Counted from the first letter of the stretch, positions 10,163 through 24,235 are shown. The stretch is 64,000 nt of DNA from Archivesica marissinica (GCA_014843695.1 CM026387.1:75280243-75344242), one strand, 5' to 3'. Notes: generated by a model not told the origin, from the letters alone. A program made the numbers and translations.

Positions 10163-13100
10163 TGCCAATCCCCAGTGGTCCCGCCAAGAAAGCCTGGCAC
10201 GAACACCAGTCGTTCCATCAATAAACTCGTCACGAATACAAGTAGTTCCAATAACAAGAATGGGTTTCCGTTACGAACATCAATGATTCCATCAAGAAAG
10301 GCGGTCTCCTCCACGATCGTTAGTTGTTCCATCAAGATAGCCATTCTCCTCCACGAACGTTAGCTGTTCCATCAAGAAAGCCATTCTCCCTCACGAACGT
10401 TAGCTGTTCCACTAAGAAAGCCATTCTCCCTCACGAACGTTAGTTGTACCACCAAGAAAGCCATTCTGCTCCACGAACGTTAATTGTACCATCAAGAAAG
10501 CCATTCTCCCTCACGAACGTTAGCTGTTCCACTAAGAAAGCCATTCTCCCTCACGAACGTTAGTTGTTCCATCAAGAAAGCCATTCTCCTCCACGAACGT
10601 TAGTTGTTCCACCAAGAAAGCCATTCTCCTCCACGATCGTTAGTTGTTCCATCAAGACAGCCATTCTCCCTCACGAACGTTAGCTGTTCCACCAAGAAAG
10701 CCATTCTCCCTCACGAACGTTAGTTGTACCACCAAGAAAGCCATTCTCCTCCACGATCGTTAGCTGTTCCACCAAGAAAGCCATTCTCCTCCACGAACGT
10801 TAGCTGTTCCATCAACAAAGCCATTCTCCTCCACGAACGTTAGCTGTTCCACCAAGAAAGCCATACTCCCCCACGAACGTTAGCTGTTACACCAAGAAAG
10901 CCATTCTCCCTCACGAACGTCAGTTGTTTCACAAATAAGACAATTATCCCTCACGAACGTTAGCTGTTCCATCAAGAAAGCCATTCTCCCTCACGAACGT
11001 CAGTTGTTTCACAAATAAGACAATTCTCCCTCACGAACGTTAGCGGTTCCATCAAGAAAGCCATTCTCCCTCACGAACGTTAGTTGTTCCATCAAGAAAG
11101 CCATTCTCCCTCACGAACGTTAGTTGTTCCATCAAGAAAGCCATTCTCCCTCACGAACGTCAGTTGTTTCACAAATAAGGCAATTCTCCCTCACGAACGT
11201 TAGCTCTTCCACCAAGAAAGCCATTCTCCTCCAAGAACGTTAGCTGTTCCACCAAGAAAGCCATTCTCCCTCATGAACGTTAGTTGTTCCATCAAGAAAG
11301 CCATTCTCCTCCACGAACGTTAGTTGTACCACCAAGAAAGCCATTCTCCTCCAAGAACGTTAGCTGTTCCACCAAGAAAGCCATTCTCCCTCATGAACGT
11401 TAGTTGTTCCATCAAGAAAGCCATTCTCCTCCACGAACGTTAGTTGTACCACCAATAAAGCCATTCTCCTCCACGAACGTTAGTTGTTCCACCAAGAAAG
11501 CCATTCTGCTCCACGAACGTTAGTTGTACCACCAAGAAAGCCATTCTCCCTCACGAACGTTAGTTGTACTACCAAGAAAGCCATTCCCCCCCACGAACGT
11601 TAGTTGTACCACCAAGAAAGCCATTCTCATTAACGAACGTTAGTTGTTTCATCAAGAAAGCCATTCTCCTCCACGAACGTTAGTTGTTTCATCAAGAAAG
11701 CCATTCTCCCCCACGAACGTTAGCTGTTCCACCAAGAGAGCCATTCTCCTCCACGAACGTTAGTTGTTCCACCAAGAAAGCCATTCTCCCTCACGAACGT
11801 TAATTGTTTCACCAAGAAAGCCATTCTCCCTCACGAACGTTAGTTGTACTACCAAGAAAGCCATTCTCCCCCACGAACGTTAGTTGTACCACCAAGAAAG
11901 CCATTCCCATTAACGAACGTTAGTTGTACCACCAAGAAAGCCATTCTCATTAACGAACGTTAGTTGTACCACCAAGAAAGCCATTCTCATTACAATTCTC
12001 CCTCACGAACGTTAGTTGTTCCACCAAGACAGCCATTCTCCTCCACGAACGTTAGCTGTTCCACCAAGAAAGTCATTCTCCTCCACGATCGTTAGCTGTT
12101 CCACCAAGAAAGCCATTCTCCCTCACGAACGTTATTTGTACCACCAAGAAAGCCATTCTCCCTCACGAACGTTAGTTGTTCCATCAAGAAAGCCATTCTC
12201 CTCCACGAACGTTAGTTGTTCCATCAAGAAAGTCATTCTCCTCCACGAACGTTAGTTGTTCCATCAAGAAAGCCATTCTCCCCCACTATCGTTAGTTGTT
12301 CCACCAAGAAAGCCATTCTCCCCCACGATCGTTAGTTGTTCCACCAAGAAAGCCATTCTCCCCCACGATCGTTAGTTGTTCCACCAAGAAAGCCATTCTC
12401 ATGAACGTTAGTTGTTCCATCAAGAAAGCCATTCTCACGAACGTTAGTTGTTCCACCAAGAGAGCCATTCTCACGAACGTTAGTTGTTCCACCAAGAAAG
12501 CCATTCTCCGTCACGAACGTTAGTTGTTCCACCAAGAAAGCCATTCTCCTCCACGAACGTTAGTTGTTCCACCAAGAAAGCCATTCTCCCTCACGAACGT
12601 TAGTTGTTCCACCAAGAAAGCCATTCTCCCCACGAACGTTAGTTGTCCACCAAGAAAGCCATTCTCATTAACGAACGTTAGTTGTTCCATCAAGAAAGCC
12701 ATTCTCCTCCACGAACGTTAGTTGTTCCATCAAGAAAGCCATTCTCCCCCACGAACGTTAGTTGTTCCACCAAGAGAGCCATTCTCCTCCACGAACGTTA
12801 GTTGTTCCACCAAGAAAGCCATTCTCCCTCACGAACGTTAGTTGTTCCACCAAGAAAGCCATTCTCCCTCACGAACGTTAGTTGTACTACAAGAAAGCCA
12901 TTCTCCCCCACGAACGTTAGTTGTACCACCAAGAAAGCCATTCTAACGAACGTTAGTTGTACCACCAAGAAAGCCATTCTCATTAACGAACGTTAGTTGT
13001 CCACCAAGAAAGCCATTCTCATTTTTCCCTCACGAACGTTAGTTGTTCCACCAAGAAAGCCATTCTCCTCCACGAACGTTAGCTGTTCCACCAAGAAAGT

Positions 13101-16100
13101 CATTCTCCTCCACGAACGTTAGCTGTTCCACCAAGAAAGCCATTCTCCTCACGAACGTTATTTGTACCACCAAGAAAGCCATTCTCCCTCACGAACGTTA
13201 GTTGTTCCATCAAGAAAGCCATTCTCCTCCACGAACGTTAGTTGTTCCATCAAGAAAGCCATTCTCCTCCACGAACGTTAGTTGTTCCATCAAGAAAGCC
13301 ATTCTCCCCCACGATCGTTAGTTGTTCCACCAAGAAAGCCATTCTCCCCCACGATCGTTAGTTGTTCCACCAAGAAAGCCATTCTCCCCCACGATCGTTA
13401 GTTGTTCCACCAAGAAAGCCATTCTCATGAACGTTAGTTGTTCCATCAAGAAAGCCATTCTCACGAACGTTAGTTGTTCCACCAAGAGAGCCATTCTCAC
13501 GAACGTTAGTTGTTCCACCAAGAAAGCCATTCTCCGTCACGAACGTTAGTTGTTCCACCAAGAAAGCCATTCTCCCCCACGAACGTTAGTTGTTCCATCA
13601 AGAAAGCCATTCTCCCCCACGAACGTTAGTTGTTCCACCAAGCAAGAAAGCCATTCTCACGAACGTTAGTTGTTCCACCAAGAAAGCCATTCTCACGAAC
13701 GTTAGTTGTTCCACCAAGCAAGAAAGCCATTCTCACGAACGTTAGTTGTTCCACCAAGAAAGCCATTCTCCCCCACGAACGTTAGTTGTTCCACCAAGAA
13801 AGCCATTATCCCTCACGAACGTTAGTTGTTCCATCAAGAAAGCCATTCTCCCTCACGAACGTTAGTTGTACCACCAAGAAAGCCATTCTCCCTCACGAAC
13901 GTTAGTTGTTCCATCAAGAAAGCCATTCTCCCCCACGAACGTTAGTTATTCCACCAAGAGAGCCATTCTCACGAACGTTAGTTGTTCCACCAAGAAAGCC
14001 ATTCTCCCTCACGAACGTTAGTTGTTCCATCAAGAAAGCCATTCTCACGAACGTTAGTTGTTCCACCAAGAAAGCCATTCTCCTCCACGAACGTTAACTG
14101 TTCCACCAAGAAAGTCATTCTCCTCCACGAACGTTAGCTGTTCCACCAAGAAAGCCATTCTCCTCCACGAACGTTATTTGTACCACCAAGAAAGCCATTC
14201 TCCTTCACGAACGTTATTTGTACCACCAAGAAAGCCATTCTCCTCCACGAACGTCAGTTGTTCCATCAAGAAAGCCATTCTCCTCCACGAACGTTAGTTG
14301 TTCCACCAAGAAAGCCATTCTCCTCCACGAACGTTAGCTGTTCCACCAAGAAAGCCATTCTCCTCCAGGAACGTTAGTTGTTCCACCAAGAAAGCCATTC
14401 TCCTCCACGAACGTTAGTTGTACCACCAAGAAAGCCATTCTCCTCCACGAATGTTAGTTGTACCACCAAGAAAGCCATTCTCCTCCACGAATGTTAGTTG
14501 TTCCATCAAGAAAGCCATTCTCCTCCACGAACGTCAGTTGTTCCATCAAGAAAGCCATTCTCCTCCACGAACGTTAGTTGTTCCATCAAGAAAGCCATTC
14601 TCCTCCATGAACGTTAGTTGTTCCATCAAGAAAGCCATTCTCCTCCACGAACGTCAGTTGTTCCATCAAGAAAGCCATTCTCCTCCACGAACGTTAGTTG
14701 TACCACCAAGAAAGCCATTATCCTCCACGAACGTCAGTTGTTCCATCAAGAAAGCCATTCTCCTCCACGAACGTTAGTTGTTCCACCAAGAAAACCATTC
14801 TGCTCCACGAACGTCAGTTGTTCCATCAAGAAAGCCATTCTCCTCCACGAACGTCAGTTGTTCCACCAAGAAAACCATTCTCCTCCACGAACGTTAGTTG
14901 TTCCATCAAGAAAGCCAGTCTCCTCCACGAACGTCAGTTGTTCCGTCAAGAAAACCATTCTCCTCCACGAACGTTAGCTGTTCCATCAAGAAAGCCATTC
15001 TCCTCCACGAACGTTAGTTGTTCCATCAAGAAAGCCATTCTCCTCCACGAACGTTAGTTGTTCCACCAAGAAAGCCATTCTCCCTCACGAACGTTAGTTG
15101 TTCCACCAAGAAAGCCATTCTCCTCCACGAACGTTAGCTGTTCCACCAAGAAAGCCATTCTCCTCCACGAACGTTAGTTGTTCCACCAAGAAAGCCATTC
15201 TCCTCCACGAACGTTAGTTGTTCCACCAAGAAAGCCATTCTCCTCCACGAACATTAGCTGTTCCACCAAGAAAGCCATTCTCCTCCAGGAACGTTAGTTG
15301 TTCCACCAAGAAAGCCATTCTCCTCCACGAACGTCAGTTGTTCCATCAAGAAAGCCATTCTCCTCCACGAACGTTAGTTGTACCACCAAGAAAGCCATTC
15401 TCCTCCACGAATGTTAGTTGTACCACCAAGAAAGCCATTCTCCTCCACGAATGTTAGCTGTTCCACCAAGAAAGCCATTCTCCTCCAGGAACGTTAGTTG
15501 TTCCACCAAGAAAGCCATTCTCCTCCACGAACGTCAGTTGTTCCATCAAGAAAGCCATTCTCCTCCACGAATGTTAGTTGTACCACCAAGAAAGCCATCC
15601 TCCTCCACGAATGTTAGTTGTTCCATCAAGAAAGCCATTCTCCTCCAGGAACGTTAGCTGTTCCACCAAGAAAGTCATTCTCCTCCACGAACGTCAGTTG
15701 TTCCATCAAGAAAGCCATTCTCCTCCACGAACGTTAGTTGTTCCAACAAGAAAGCCATTCTCCTCCCCGAACGTTAGTTGTTCCACCAAGAAAGCCATTC
15801 TCCTCCACGAACGTTAGTTGTTCCACAAAGAAAGCCATTATCCTCCACGAACGTCAGTTGTTCCATCAAGAAAGCCATTCTCCTCCACGAACGTTAGTTG
15901 TTCCACCAAGAAAACCATTCTGCTCCACGAACGTCAGTTGTTCCATCAAGAAAGCCATTCTCCTCCACGAACGTCAGTTGTTCCGTCAAGAAAACCATTC
16001 TCCTCCACGAACGTTAGCTGTTCCATCAAGAAAGCCATTCTCCTCCACGAACGTTAGTTGTTCCATCAAGAAAGCCATTCTCCTCCACGAACGTTAGTTG

Positions 16101-19100
16101 TTCCACCAAGAAAGCCATTCTCCCCCACGAACGTTAGCTGTTCCACCAAGAAAGCCATTCTCATGCATGAACGTTAGCTGTTCCACCAAGAAAGCCATTC
16201 TCCTCCACGAACGTCAGTTGTTCCACCAAGAAAGCCATTCTCCTCCACGAACGTTAGTTGTTCCACCAAGAAAGCCATTCTCCTCCACGAACGTTAGTTG
16301 TTCCACCAAGAAAGCCATTCTCCTCCAGGAACGTTAGTTGTTCCACCAAGAAAGCCATTCTCCTCCACGAACGTCAGTTGTTCCATCAAGAAAGCCATTC
16401 TCCTCCACGAACGTTAGTTGTACCACCAAGAAAGCCATTCTCCTCCACGAATGTTAGTTGTACCACCAAGAAAGCCATTCTCCTCCACGAATGTTAGCTG
16501 TTCCACCAAGAAAGCCATTCTCCTCCAGGAACGTTAGTTGTTCCACCAAGAAAGCCATTCTCCTCCACGAACGTCAGTTGTTCCATCAAGAAAGCCATTC
16601 TCCTCCACGAATGTTAGTTGTACCACCAAGAAAGCCATTCTCCTCCACGAATGTTAGTTGTTCCATCAAGAAAGCCATTCTCCTCCAGGAACGTTAGCTG
16701 TTCCACCAAGAAAGTCATTCTCCTCCACGAACGTCAGTTGTTCCATCAAGAAAGCCATTCTCCTCCACGAACGTTAGTTGTTCCACCAAGAAAGCCATTC
16801 TCCCTCACGAACGTTAGCTGTTCCATCAAGAAAGCCATTCTCCTCCACGAACGTTAGTTGTACCACCAAGAAAGCCATTCTCCTCCCCGAACGTTAGTTG
16901 TTCCACCAAGAAAGCCATTCTCCTCCACGAACGTTAGTTGTTCCACCAAGAAAGCCATTCTCCTCCACGAACGTCAGTTGTTCCACCAAGAAAGCCATTC
17001 TCCTCCACGAACGTTAGTTGTTCCACCAAGAAAGCCATTCTCCTCCACGAACGTTAGTTGTTCCACCAAGAAAGCCATTCTCCTCCACGAACGTCAGTTG
17101 TTCCATCAATAAAGCCATTCTCCTCCACGAACGTTAGTTGTTCCACCAAGAAAGCCATTCTCCTCCACGAACGTTAGTTGTACCACCAAGAAAGCCATTC
17201 TCCTCCACGAATGTTAGCTGTTCCACCAAGAAAGCCATTCTCCTCCAGGAACGTTAGTTGTTCCACCAAGAAAGCCATTCTCCTCCACGAACGTCAGTTG
17301 TTCCATCAAGAAAGCCATTCTCCTCCACGAATGTTAGTTGTACCACCAAGAAAGCCATTCTCCTCCACGAATGTTAGTTGTTCTATCAAGAATGCCATTC
17401 TCCTCCAGGAACGTTAGCTGTTCCACCAAGAAAGTCATTCTCCTCCACGAACGTCAGTTGTTCCATCAAGAGAGCCATTCTCCTCCACGAACGTTAGTTG
17501 TTCCACCAAGAAAGCCATTCTCCCTCACGAACGTTAGCTGTTCCATCAAGAAAGCCATTCTCCTCCACGAACGTTAGTTGTACCACCAAGAAAGCCATTC
17601 TCCTCCCCGAACGTCAGTTGTTCCACCAAGAAAGCCATTCTCCTCCACGAACGTTAGTTGTTCCACCAAGAAAGCCATTCTCCTCCACGAACGTCAGTTG
17701 TTCCACCAAGAAAGCCATTCTCCTCCACGAACGTCAGTTGTTCCACCAAGAGAGCCATTCTCCTCCACGAACGTTAGTTGTTCCACCAAGAAAGCCATTC
17801 TCCTCCAGGAACGTTAGTTGTTCCACCAAGAAAGCCATTCTCCTCCACGAACGTCAGTTGTTCCATCAAGAAAGCCATTCTCCTCCACGAACGTTAGTTG
17901 TACCACCAAGAAAGCCATTCTCCTCCACGAATGTTAGTTGTACCACCAAGAAAGCCATTCTCCTCCACGAACGTCAGTTGTTCCATCAAGAAAGCCATTC
18001 TCCTCCACGAACGTTAGTTGTACCACCAAGAAAGCCATTCTCCTCCACGAATGTTAGTTGTACCACCAAGAAAGCCATTCTCCTCCACGAATGTTAGTTG
18101 TTCCATCAAGAAAGCCATTCTCCTCCAGGAACGTTAGCTGTTCCACCAAGAAAGTCATTCTCCTCCACGAACGTCAGTTGTTCCATCAAGAAAGCCATTC
18201 TCCTCCACGAACGTTAGTTGTTCCACCAAGAAAGCCATTCTCCCTCACGAACGTTAGCTGTTCCATCAAGAAAGCCATTCTCCTCCACGAACGTTAGTTG
18301 TACCACCAAGAAAGCCATTCTCCTCCCCGAACGTCAGTTGTTCCACCAAGAAAGCCATTCTCCTCCACGAACGTTAGTTGTTCCACCAAGAAAGCCATTC
18401 TCCTCCACGAACGTCAGTTGTTCCACCAAGAAAGCCATTCTCCTCCACGAACGTCAGTTGTTCCACCAAGAAAGCCATTCTCCTCCACGAACGTTAGTTG
18501 TTCCACCAAGAAAGCCATTCTCCTCCACGAACATTAGCTGTTCCACCAAGAAAGCCATTCTCCTCCAGGAACGTTAGTTGTTCCACCAAGAAAGCCATTC
18601 TCCTCCACGAACGTCAGTTGTTCCATCAAGAAAGCCATTCTCCTCCACGAACGTTAGTTGTTCCACCAAGAAAGCCATTCTCCTCCACGAACGTTAGTTG
18701 TTCCACCAAGAAAGCCATTCTCCTCCACGAACGTTAGCTGTTCCACCAAGAAAGCCATTCTCCTCCAGGAACGTTAGTTGTTCCACCAAGAAAGCCATTC
18801 TCCTCCACGAACGTCAGTTGTTCCATCAAGAAAGCCATTCTCCTCCACGAACGTCAGTTGTTCCACCAAGAAAGCCATTCTCCTCCACGAACGTCAGTTG
18901 TTCCATCAAGAAAGCCATTCTCCTCCACGAACGTTAGTTGTACCACCAATAAAGCCATTATCCTCCACGAACGTCAGTTGTTCCATCAAGAAATCCATTC
19001 TCCTCCACGAACGTTAGTTGTTCCACCAAGAAAACCATTCTCCTCCATGAACGTCATTTGTTCCATCAAGAAAGCCATTCTCCCCCACGGTCGTTAGTTG

Positions 19101-22100
19101 TTCCACCAAGAAAGCCATTCTCCCCCACGATCGTTAGTTGTTCCACCAAGAAAGCCATTCTCCCCCACGATCGTTAGTTGTTCCACCAAGAAAGCCATTC
19201 TCATGAACGTTAGTTGTTCCATCAAGAAAGCCATTCTCAAGAACGTTAGTTGTTCCACCAAGAAAGCCATTCTCACGAACGTTAGTTGTTCCACCAAGAA
19301 AGCCATTCTCCTCCACGAACGTTAGTTGTTCCACCAAGAAAGCCATTCTCCCCCACGAACGTTAGTTGTTCCACCAAGAAAGCCATTCTCCCCCACGATC
19401 GTTAGTTGTTCCACCAAGAAAGCCATTCTCCGTCACGAACGTCAGTTGTTCCACCAAGAAAGCCATTCTCCCCCACGAACGTTAGTTGTTCCATCAAGAA
19501 AGCCATTCTCCCCCACGAACGTTAGTTGTTCCACCAAGCAAGAAAGCCATTCTCACGAACGTTAGTTGTTCCACCAAGAAAGCCATTCTCACGAACGTTA
19601 GTTGTTCCACCAAGCAAGAAAGCCATTCTCACGAACGTTAGTTGTTCCACCAAGAAAGCCATTCTCCCCCACGAACGTTAGTTGTTCCACCAAGAAAGCC
19701 ATTATCCCTCACGAACGTTAGTTGTTCCATCAAGAAAGCCATTCTCCCTCACGAACGTTAGTTGTACCACCAAGAAAGCCATTCTCCCTCACGAACGTTA
19801 GTTGTTCCATCAAGAAAGCCATTCTCCCCCACGAACGTTAGTTATTCCACCAAGAGAGCCATTCTCCCCCACGAACGTTAGTTGTTCCACCAAGAAAGCC
19901 ATTCTCCCTCACGAACGTTAGTTGTTCCATCAAGAAAGCCATTCTCACGAACGTTAGTTGTTCCACCAAGAAAGCCATTCTCCTCCACGAACGTTAACTG
20001 TTCCACCAAGAAAGTCATTCTCCTCCACGAACGTTAGCTGTTCCACCAAGAAAGCCATTCTCCTCCACGAACGTTATTTGTACCACCAAGAAAGCCATTC
20101 TCCTTCACGAACGTTATTTGTACCACCAAGAAAGCCATTCTCCTCCACGAACGTCAGTTGTTCCATCAAGAAAGCCATTCTCCTCCACGAACGTTAGTTG
20201 TTCCACCAAGAAAGCCATTCTCCTCCACGAACGTTAGCTGTTCCACCAAGAAAGCCATTCTCCTCCAGGAACGTTATTTGTTCCACCAAGAAAGCCATTC
20301 TCCTCCACGAACGTTAGTTGTACCACCAAGAAAGCCACTCTCCTCCACGAATGTTAGTTGTACCACCAAGAAAGCCATTCTCCTCCATGAACGTTAGTTG
20401 TTCCATCAAGAAAGCCATTCTCCTCCACGAACGTCAGTTGTTCCATCAAGAAAGCCATTCTCCTCCACGAACGTTATTTGTACCACCAAGAAAGCCATTC
20501 TCCCTCACGAACGTTAGCTGTTCCACCAAGAAAGCCATTCTCCTCCATGAACGTTAGCTGTTCCACCAAGAAAGCCATTCTCCTCCACGAACGTTATTTG
20601 TACCATCAAGAAAGCCATTCTCTTCCAGGAACGTCAGTTGTACCACCAAGAAAGCCATTCTCCTCCACGAACGTTATTTGTACCACCAAGAAAGCCATTA
20701 TCCTCCACGAACGTCAGTTGTTCCATCAAGAAAGCCATTCTCACGAACGTTAGTTGTTCCACCAAGCAAGAAAGCCATTCTCACGAACGTTAGTTGTTCC
20801 ACCAAGAAAGCCTTTCTCCCCCACGAACGTTAGTTGTTCCACCAAGAAAGCCATTATCCCTCACGAACGTTAGTTGTTCCATCAAGAAAGCCATTCTCCC
20901 TCACGAACGTTAGTTGTACCACCAAGAAAGCCATTCTCCCTCACGAACGTTAGTTGTTCCATCAAGAAAGCCATTCTCCCCCACGAACGTTAGTTATTCC
21001 ACCAAGAGAGCCATTCTCACGAACGTTAGTTGTTCCACCAAGAAAGCCATTCTCCCTCACGAACGTTAGTTGTTCCATCAAGAAAGCCATTCTCACGAAC
21101 GTTAGTTGTTCCACCAAGAAAGCCATTCTCCTCCACGAACGTTAGTTGTTCCACCAAGAAAGCCATTCTCCTTCACGAACGTTAGTTGTTCCACCAAGAA
21201 AGCCATTCTCCCTCACGAACGTTAGTTGTACCACCAAGAAAGCCATTCTCCCTCACGAACGTTAGTTGTTCCATCAAGAAAGCCATTCTCCCCCACGAAC
21301 GTTAGTTTTCCACCAAGAGAGCTATTCTCACGAACGTTAGTTGTTCCACCAAGAAAGCCATTCTCCCTCACGAACGTTAGTTGTTCCATCAAGAAAGCCA
21401 TTCTCACGAACGTTAGTTGTTCCACCAAGAAAGCCATTCTCCTCCACGAACGTTAGCTGTTCCACCAAGAAAGCCATTCTCCTCCACGAACGTTAGTTGT
21501 TCCACCAAGAAAGCCATTCTCCTCCACGAACGTTAGTTGTACCACCAAGAAAGCCATTCTCCTCCACGAATGTTAGTTGTTCCACCAAGAAAGCCATTCT
21601 CCTCCACGAACGTCAGTTGTTCCATCAAGAAAGCCATTCTCCTCCATGAACGTTAGTTGTTCCATCAAGAAAGCCATTCTCCTCCATGAACGTTAGTTGT
21701 TCCATCAAGAAAGCCATTCTCCTCCACGAACGTCAGTTGTTCCATTAAGAAAGCTATTCTCCTCCACGAACGTTAGTTGTACCACCAAGAAAGCAATTAT
21801 CCTCCACGAACGTCAGTTGTTCCATCAAGAAAGCCATTCTCCTCCACGAACGTTAGTTGTTCCACCAAGAAAACCATTCTCCTCCACGAACGTCAGTTGT
21901 TCCATCAAGAAAGCCATTCTCCTCCACGAACGTCAGTTGTTCCACCAAGAAAACCATTCTCCTCCACGAACGTTAGTTGTTCCATCAAGAAAGCCAGTCT
22001 CCTCCACGAACGTCAGTTGTTCCGTCAAGAAAACCATTCTCCTCCACGAACGTTAGCTGTTCCATCAAGAAAGCCATTCTCCTCCACGAACGTTAGTTGT

Positions 22101-22395
22101 TCCATCAAGAAAGCCATTCTCACGAACGTTATTTGTTCCACCAAGAAAGCCATTCTCCCTCACGAACGTTAGCTGTTCCACCAAGAAAGCCATTCTCCTC
22201 CATGAACGTTAGCTGTTCCACCAAGAAAGCCATTCTCCTCCACGAACGTTATTTGTACCATCAAGAAAGCCATTCTCTTCCAGGAACGTCAGTTGTACCA
22301 CCAAGAAAGCCATTCTCCTCCACGAACGTTATTTGTACCACCAAGAAAGCCATTCTCCTCCACGAACGTTAGCTGTTCCATCAAGAAAGCCATTC
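10163..22395. repeat. Large satellite array, 40-bp unit
   Basis: About 300 copies of a 40-bp unit, cacgaacgttagttgttcca followed by ccaagaaagccattctcctc. Common variants are gtcag for gttag, tacca for tcca, and ccctcac or cccccac for cctccac. The first units (10163-10300) are strongly decayed. Short 27-bp forms occur near 12390-12500, 13430-13530 and 19200-19300. Large internal duplications are visible: 12296-12523 recurs at 13322-13549 and again, changed, at 19098-19325; 16618, 17338 and 18058 start the same variant series at 720-bp spacing; 14058 recurs at 19958. The unit contains the short inverted pair gaac/gttc. The open frames all stop at cgt-tag unless a unit carries cag, so they are not genes. 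Confidence 0.97.
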
Positions 22396-22590
22396 TTGCG
22401 AAACAAGCATTAACAACTCTCTTTGGTGACTGGAGATGAAAGCGTGTCGGGGGGAAACCGAAGTACCCAGATAAATCCCAACTTTCATATCTAGCGAACA
22501 CCGTACCGTCTCATATACCTCCCGGTCAGAGGATTGGACACGGGTTGCATTGGTGAGAAGCGAGCGTGCTTACCGCTGCGCTAATCGGAC
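22396..22590 (-). mobile_element. SINE family D, directly joined to the array end
   Basis: The copy reads tgcgaaacaagcattaacaa, gagatgaaagcgtgt, tcatatacctcccggtcaga, and the complement of the head ggttgcattggtgagaagcg...gcgctaatcggac. It begins at the base where the last 40-bp unit breaks off. Confidence 0.85.
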
Positions 22591-23500
22591 AACCAGCAGG
22601 ACCGACACATGTACATGTTTGATAAGGTATACCAGTGTTGATAAATTCTGTTTTAATTTTCACCACACGTGCGCAGCAAGAAGACGAGATAGCAAGTTCA
22701 TGATTTGATTGATTTACCTTTTGGAATATTCCATACTATGGCAGGTCCTTATCGTTTGACTGCCGTATAAACTCGCCGCCTGCACTTAAAACAATGCATT
22801 ATACATGTAACAACAGAGTTGAGATATACGCAGGATAATTACCCAGTTTTGGGTCGTTTTTCGCGTGTTATTTTCTTTTCTAATTTTCTTGTTATCAGAT
22901 AATCTCCGAGATAGCATAGTTGGTCTTGAGATTTTTGGCATGCCACATTACATTTTAATACACAAATGAGATAGTTCTTTCCTTACAGAAATTAGACATA
23001 GATATTTAGATGAGATAGTGTATTCGGTTGGTCTAACCAAACTAGTAGTATCAGGTATAATCTGTAATTATAATAAACTTTCTACTACATTGTGTACATA
23101 GTTTATGTTCGCCTGTTCTGATAGTGAACTTCTCCGAGTGAAAAGGATACAGACTGTAATCACACAGTTATCTAGTGTTTTGCCCCTCGCCGGCGTAGGT
23201 TCGAATCCTACTAGGGGTACCGACTTTTTTTTCTTGTGCAAAAAGCTATCCGGCTTGCTTGCGGACGGTCAATTGTTCTACCCGGATACCCGTGCGCCCG
23301 TACACGAGATAAATGCTACTATGATATCAGCAAAAAGGGAAACTGCTGGCTCATGGTGGCTGGCTCATTGTGTTTGAACTGGCCTAACAACCTATGCAGA
23401 CACATCCTAACACGAAGTCGGTTAATATAGCTCAAGTAGATTTCTATTCGTATTCCGTTGTGTCAGCTTGAAATACATGTTACGGCTGATAATGGGGACT
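22591..23500. other. Spacer with a tRNA-like T arm
   Basis: Mostly unique AT-rich sequence. At 23195-23211 there is a perfect T-arm hairpin (gtagg ttcgaat cctac) followed by taggggtacc, but no matching 5' half, so it is a tRNA or SINE fragment and not a gene. Confidence 0.45.
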
Positions 23501-23794
23501 GTGTGTTGTTTTACGTTTATTTATCGTCACTACCGGTTGCCCATATGAGCGACGCCTCCTGAAGAGATTAGTCATTTTAGATTTGTGGAGGATAGTGCAA
23601 TGATATAGACAGAGAACTATTCCAGAGTCTCATCTGGTTGTTTTACGTGCAGGTGTAAAGCACCGACACGAGACCTCGGTTTAAAGTCCCATCTGAAAGA
23701 CTGTTAATTGTATTGTGGTCAGACGGGGGATCGAACCTGCGATCCCTGGATTACCAGTCCAGCGTGTTACCACTGGACTACAGATCCGTCTGTG
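23501..23794 (-). mobile_element. SINE family B, full length
   Basis: Reads ttttacgtttatttatcgtc, accggttgcccatatgagcg, and ends with the complement of the tRNA-Thr-like head (gattaccagtccagcgtgtt ... ctacagatccgtctgtg). The anticodon loop here reads CTGGTAA on the sense strand, one change from the CTAGTAA of the 2831 copy. Confidence 0.92.
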
Positions 23795-23949
23795 TATTGG
23801 AGACTCGATGTCCCCTCGTAATAAATAGGTACTGGTGCGCGTAACGCGGTGCGCACGCATCATAATATGCCCCCCAAGAAAATTTGGAAAAGACCAGAAC
23901 GTCTCAGACACGATTTCCCGGAACACAGGTCACTATTTCATATGCCGCA

Positions 23950-24235
23950 CACTTCCGTGGTCGAGTGGTTACGGTCGCTGACTTGTATACCACTGTAACC
24001 TATTAGCACTGATGGTCACGGTTCGAGTCCAGCTCAGACCGTGTCTCTTTATACGAAAAAGTTGGCAGTTTCTTACGAAGGTTCTTATTTTTTACGAAGG
24101 TTGGCAGTTTCTTACGAAGGTTGGTGCACCAAGTACTGGTTAACCGCTGGAGCCTGCCCAGGAAAGGTGTTGTTAAGTAAACTGTCCGTCGCTCAAATGG
24201 GCAACCGGTAGTGACGTTAAATAAACTTAAATGGA
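23950..24235 (+). mobile_element. SINE family C with a family B-like tail (chimera)
   Basis: The head cttccgtggtcgagtggtta, the B box acggttcgagtcc and the body ggtgcaccaagtactggtta with ccgctggagcctgcccagga match the copies at 55453 and 60166. The 3' end differs from theirs: it reads ccgtcgctcaaatgggcaac and cggtagtgacgttaaataaac, which is the tail of family B. The body also contains a short duplication around ttcttacgaaggtt. Confidence 0.8.

Noticed and set aside
14418..18577. Many 79-199-codon frames with a 40-residue period (HQESHSPPR, KPFSSTNVSC)
   Set aside because: All are translations of the 40-bp satellite. They end wherever a unit has gttag in place of gtcag, so the open length only follows one variant base.
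10163..22395. CRISPR-like array
   Set aside because: The regular spacing is a head-to-tail satellite without unique spacers, in a eukaryotic genome.
23195..23220. A tRNA gene at the T arm gtagg-ttcgaat-cctac
   Set aside because: There is no 5' acceptor strand, D arm or anticodon arm at the right distance.
23105..23377. A 90-codon open frame with a PLAGVGSNPTRG-like segment
   Set aside because: That segment is the translation of the tRNA-like B box (ggttcgaatcc), a common false coding signal at SINEs.
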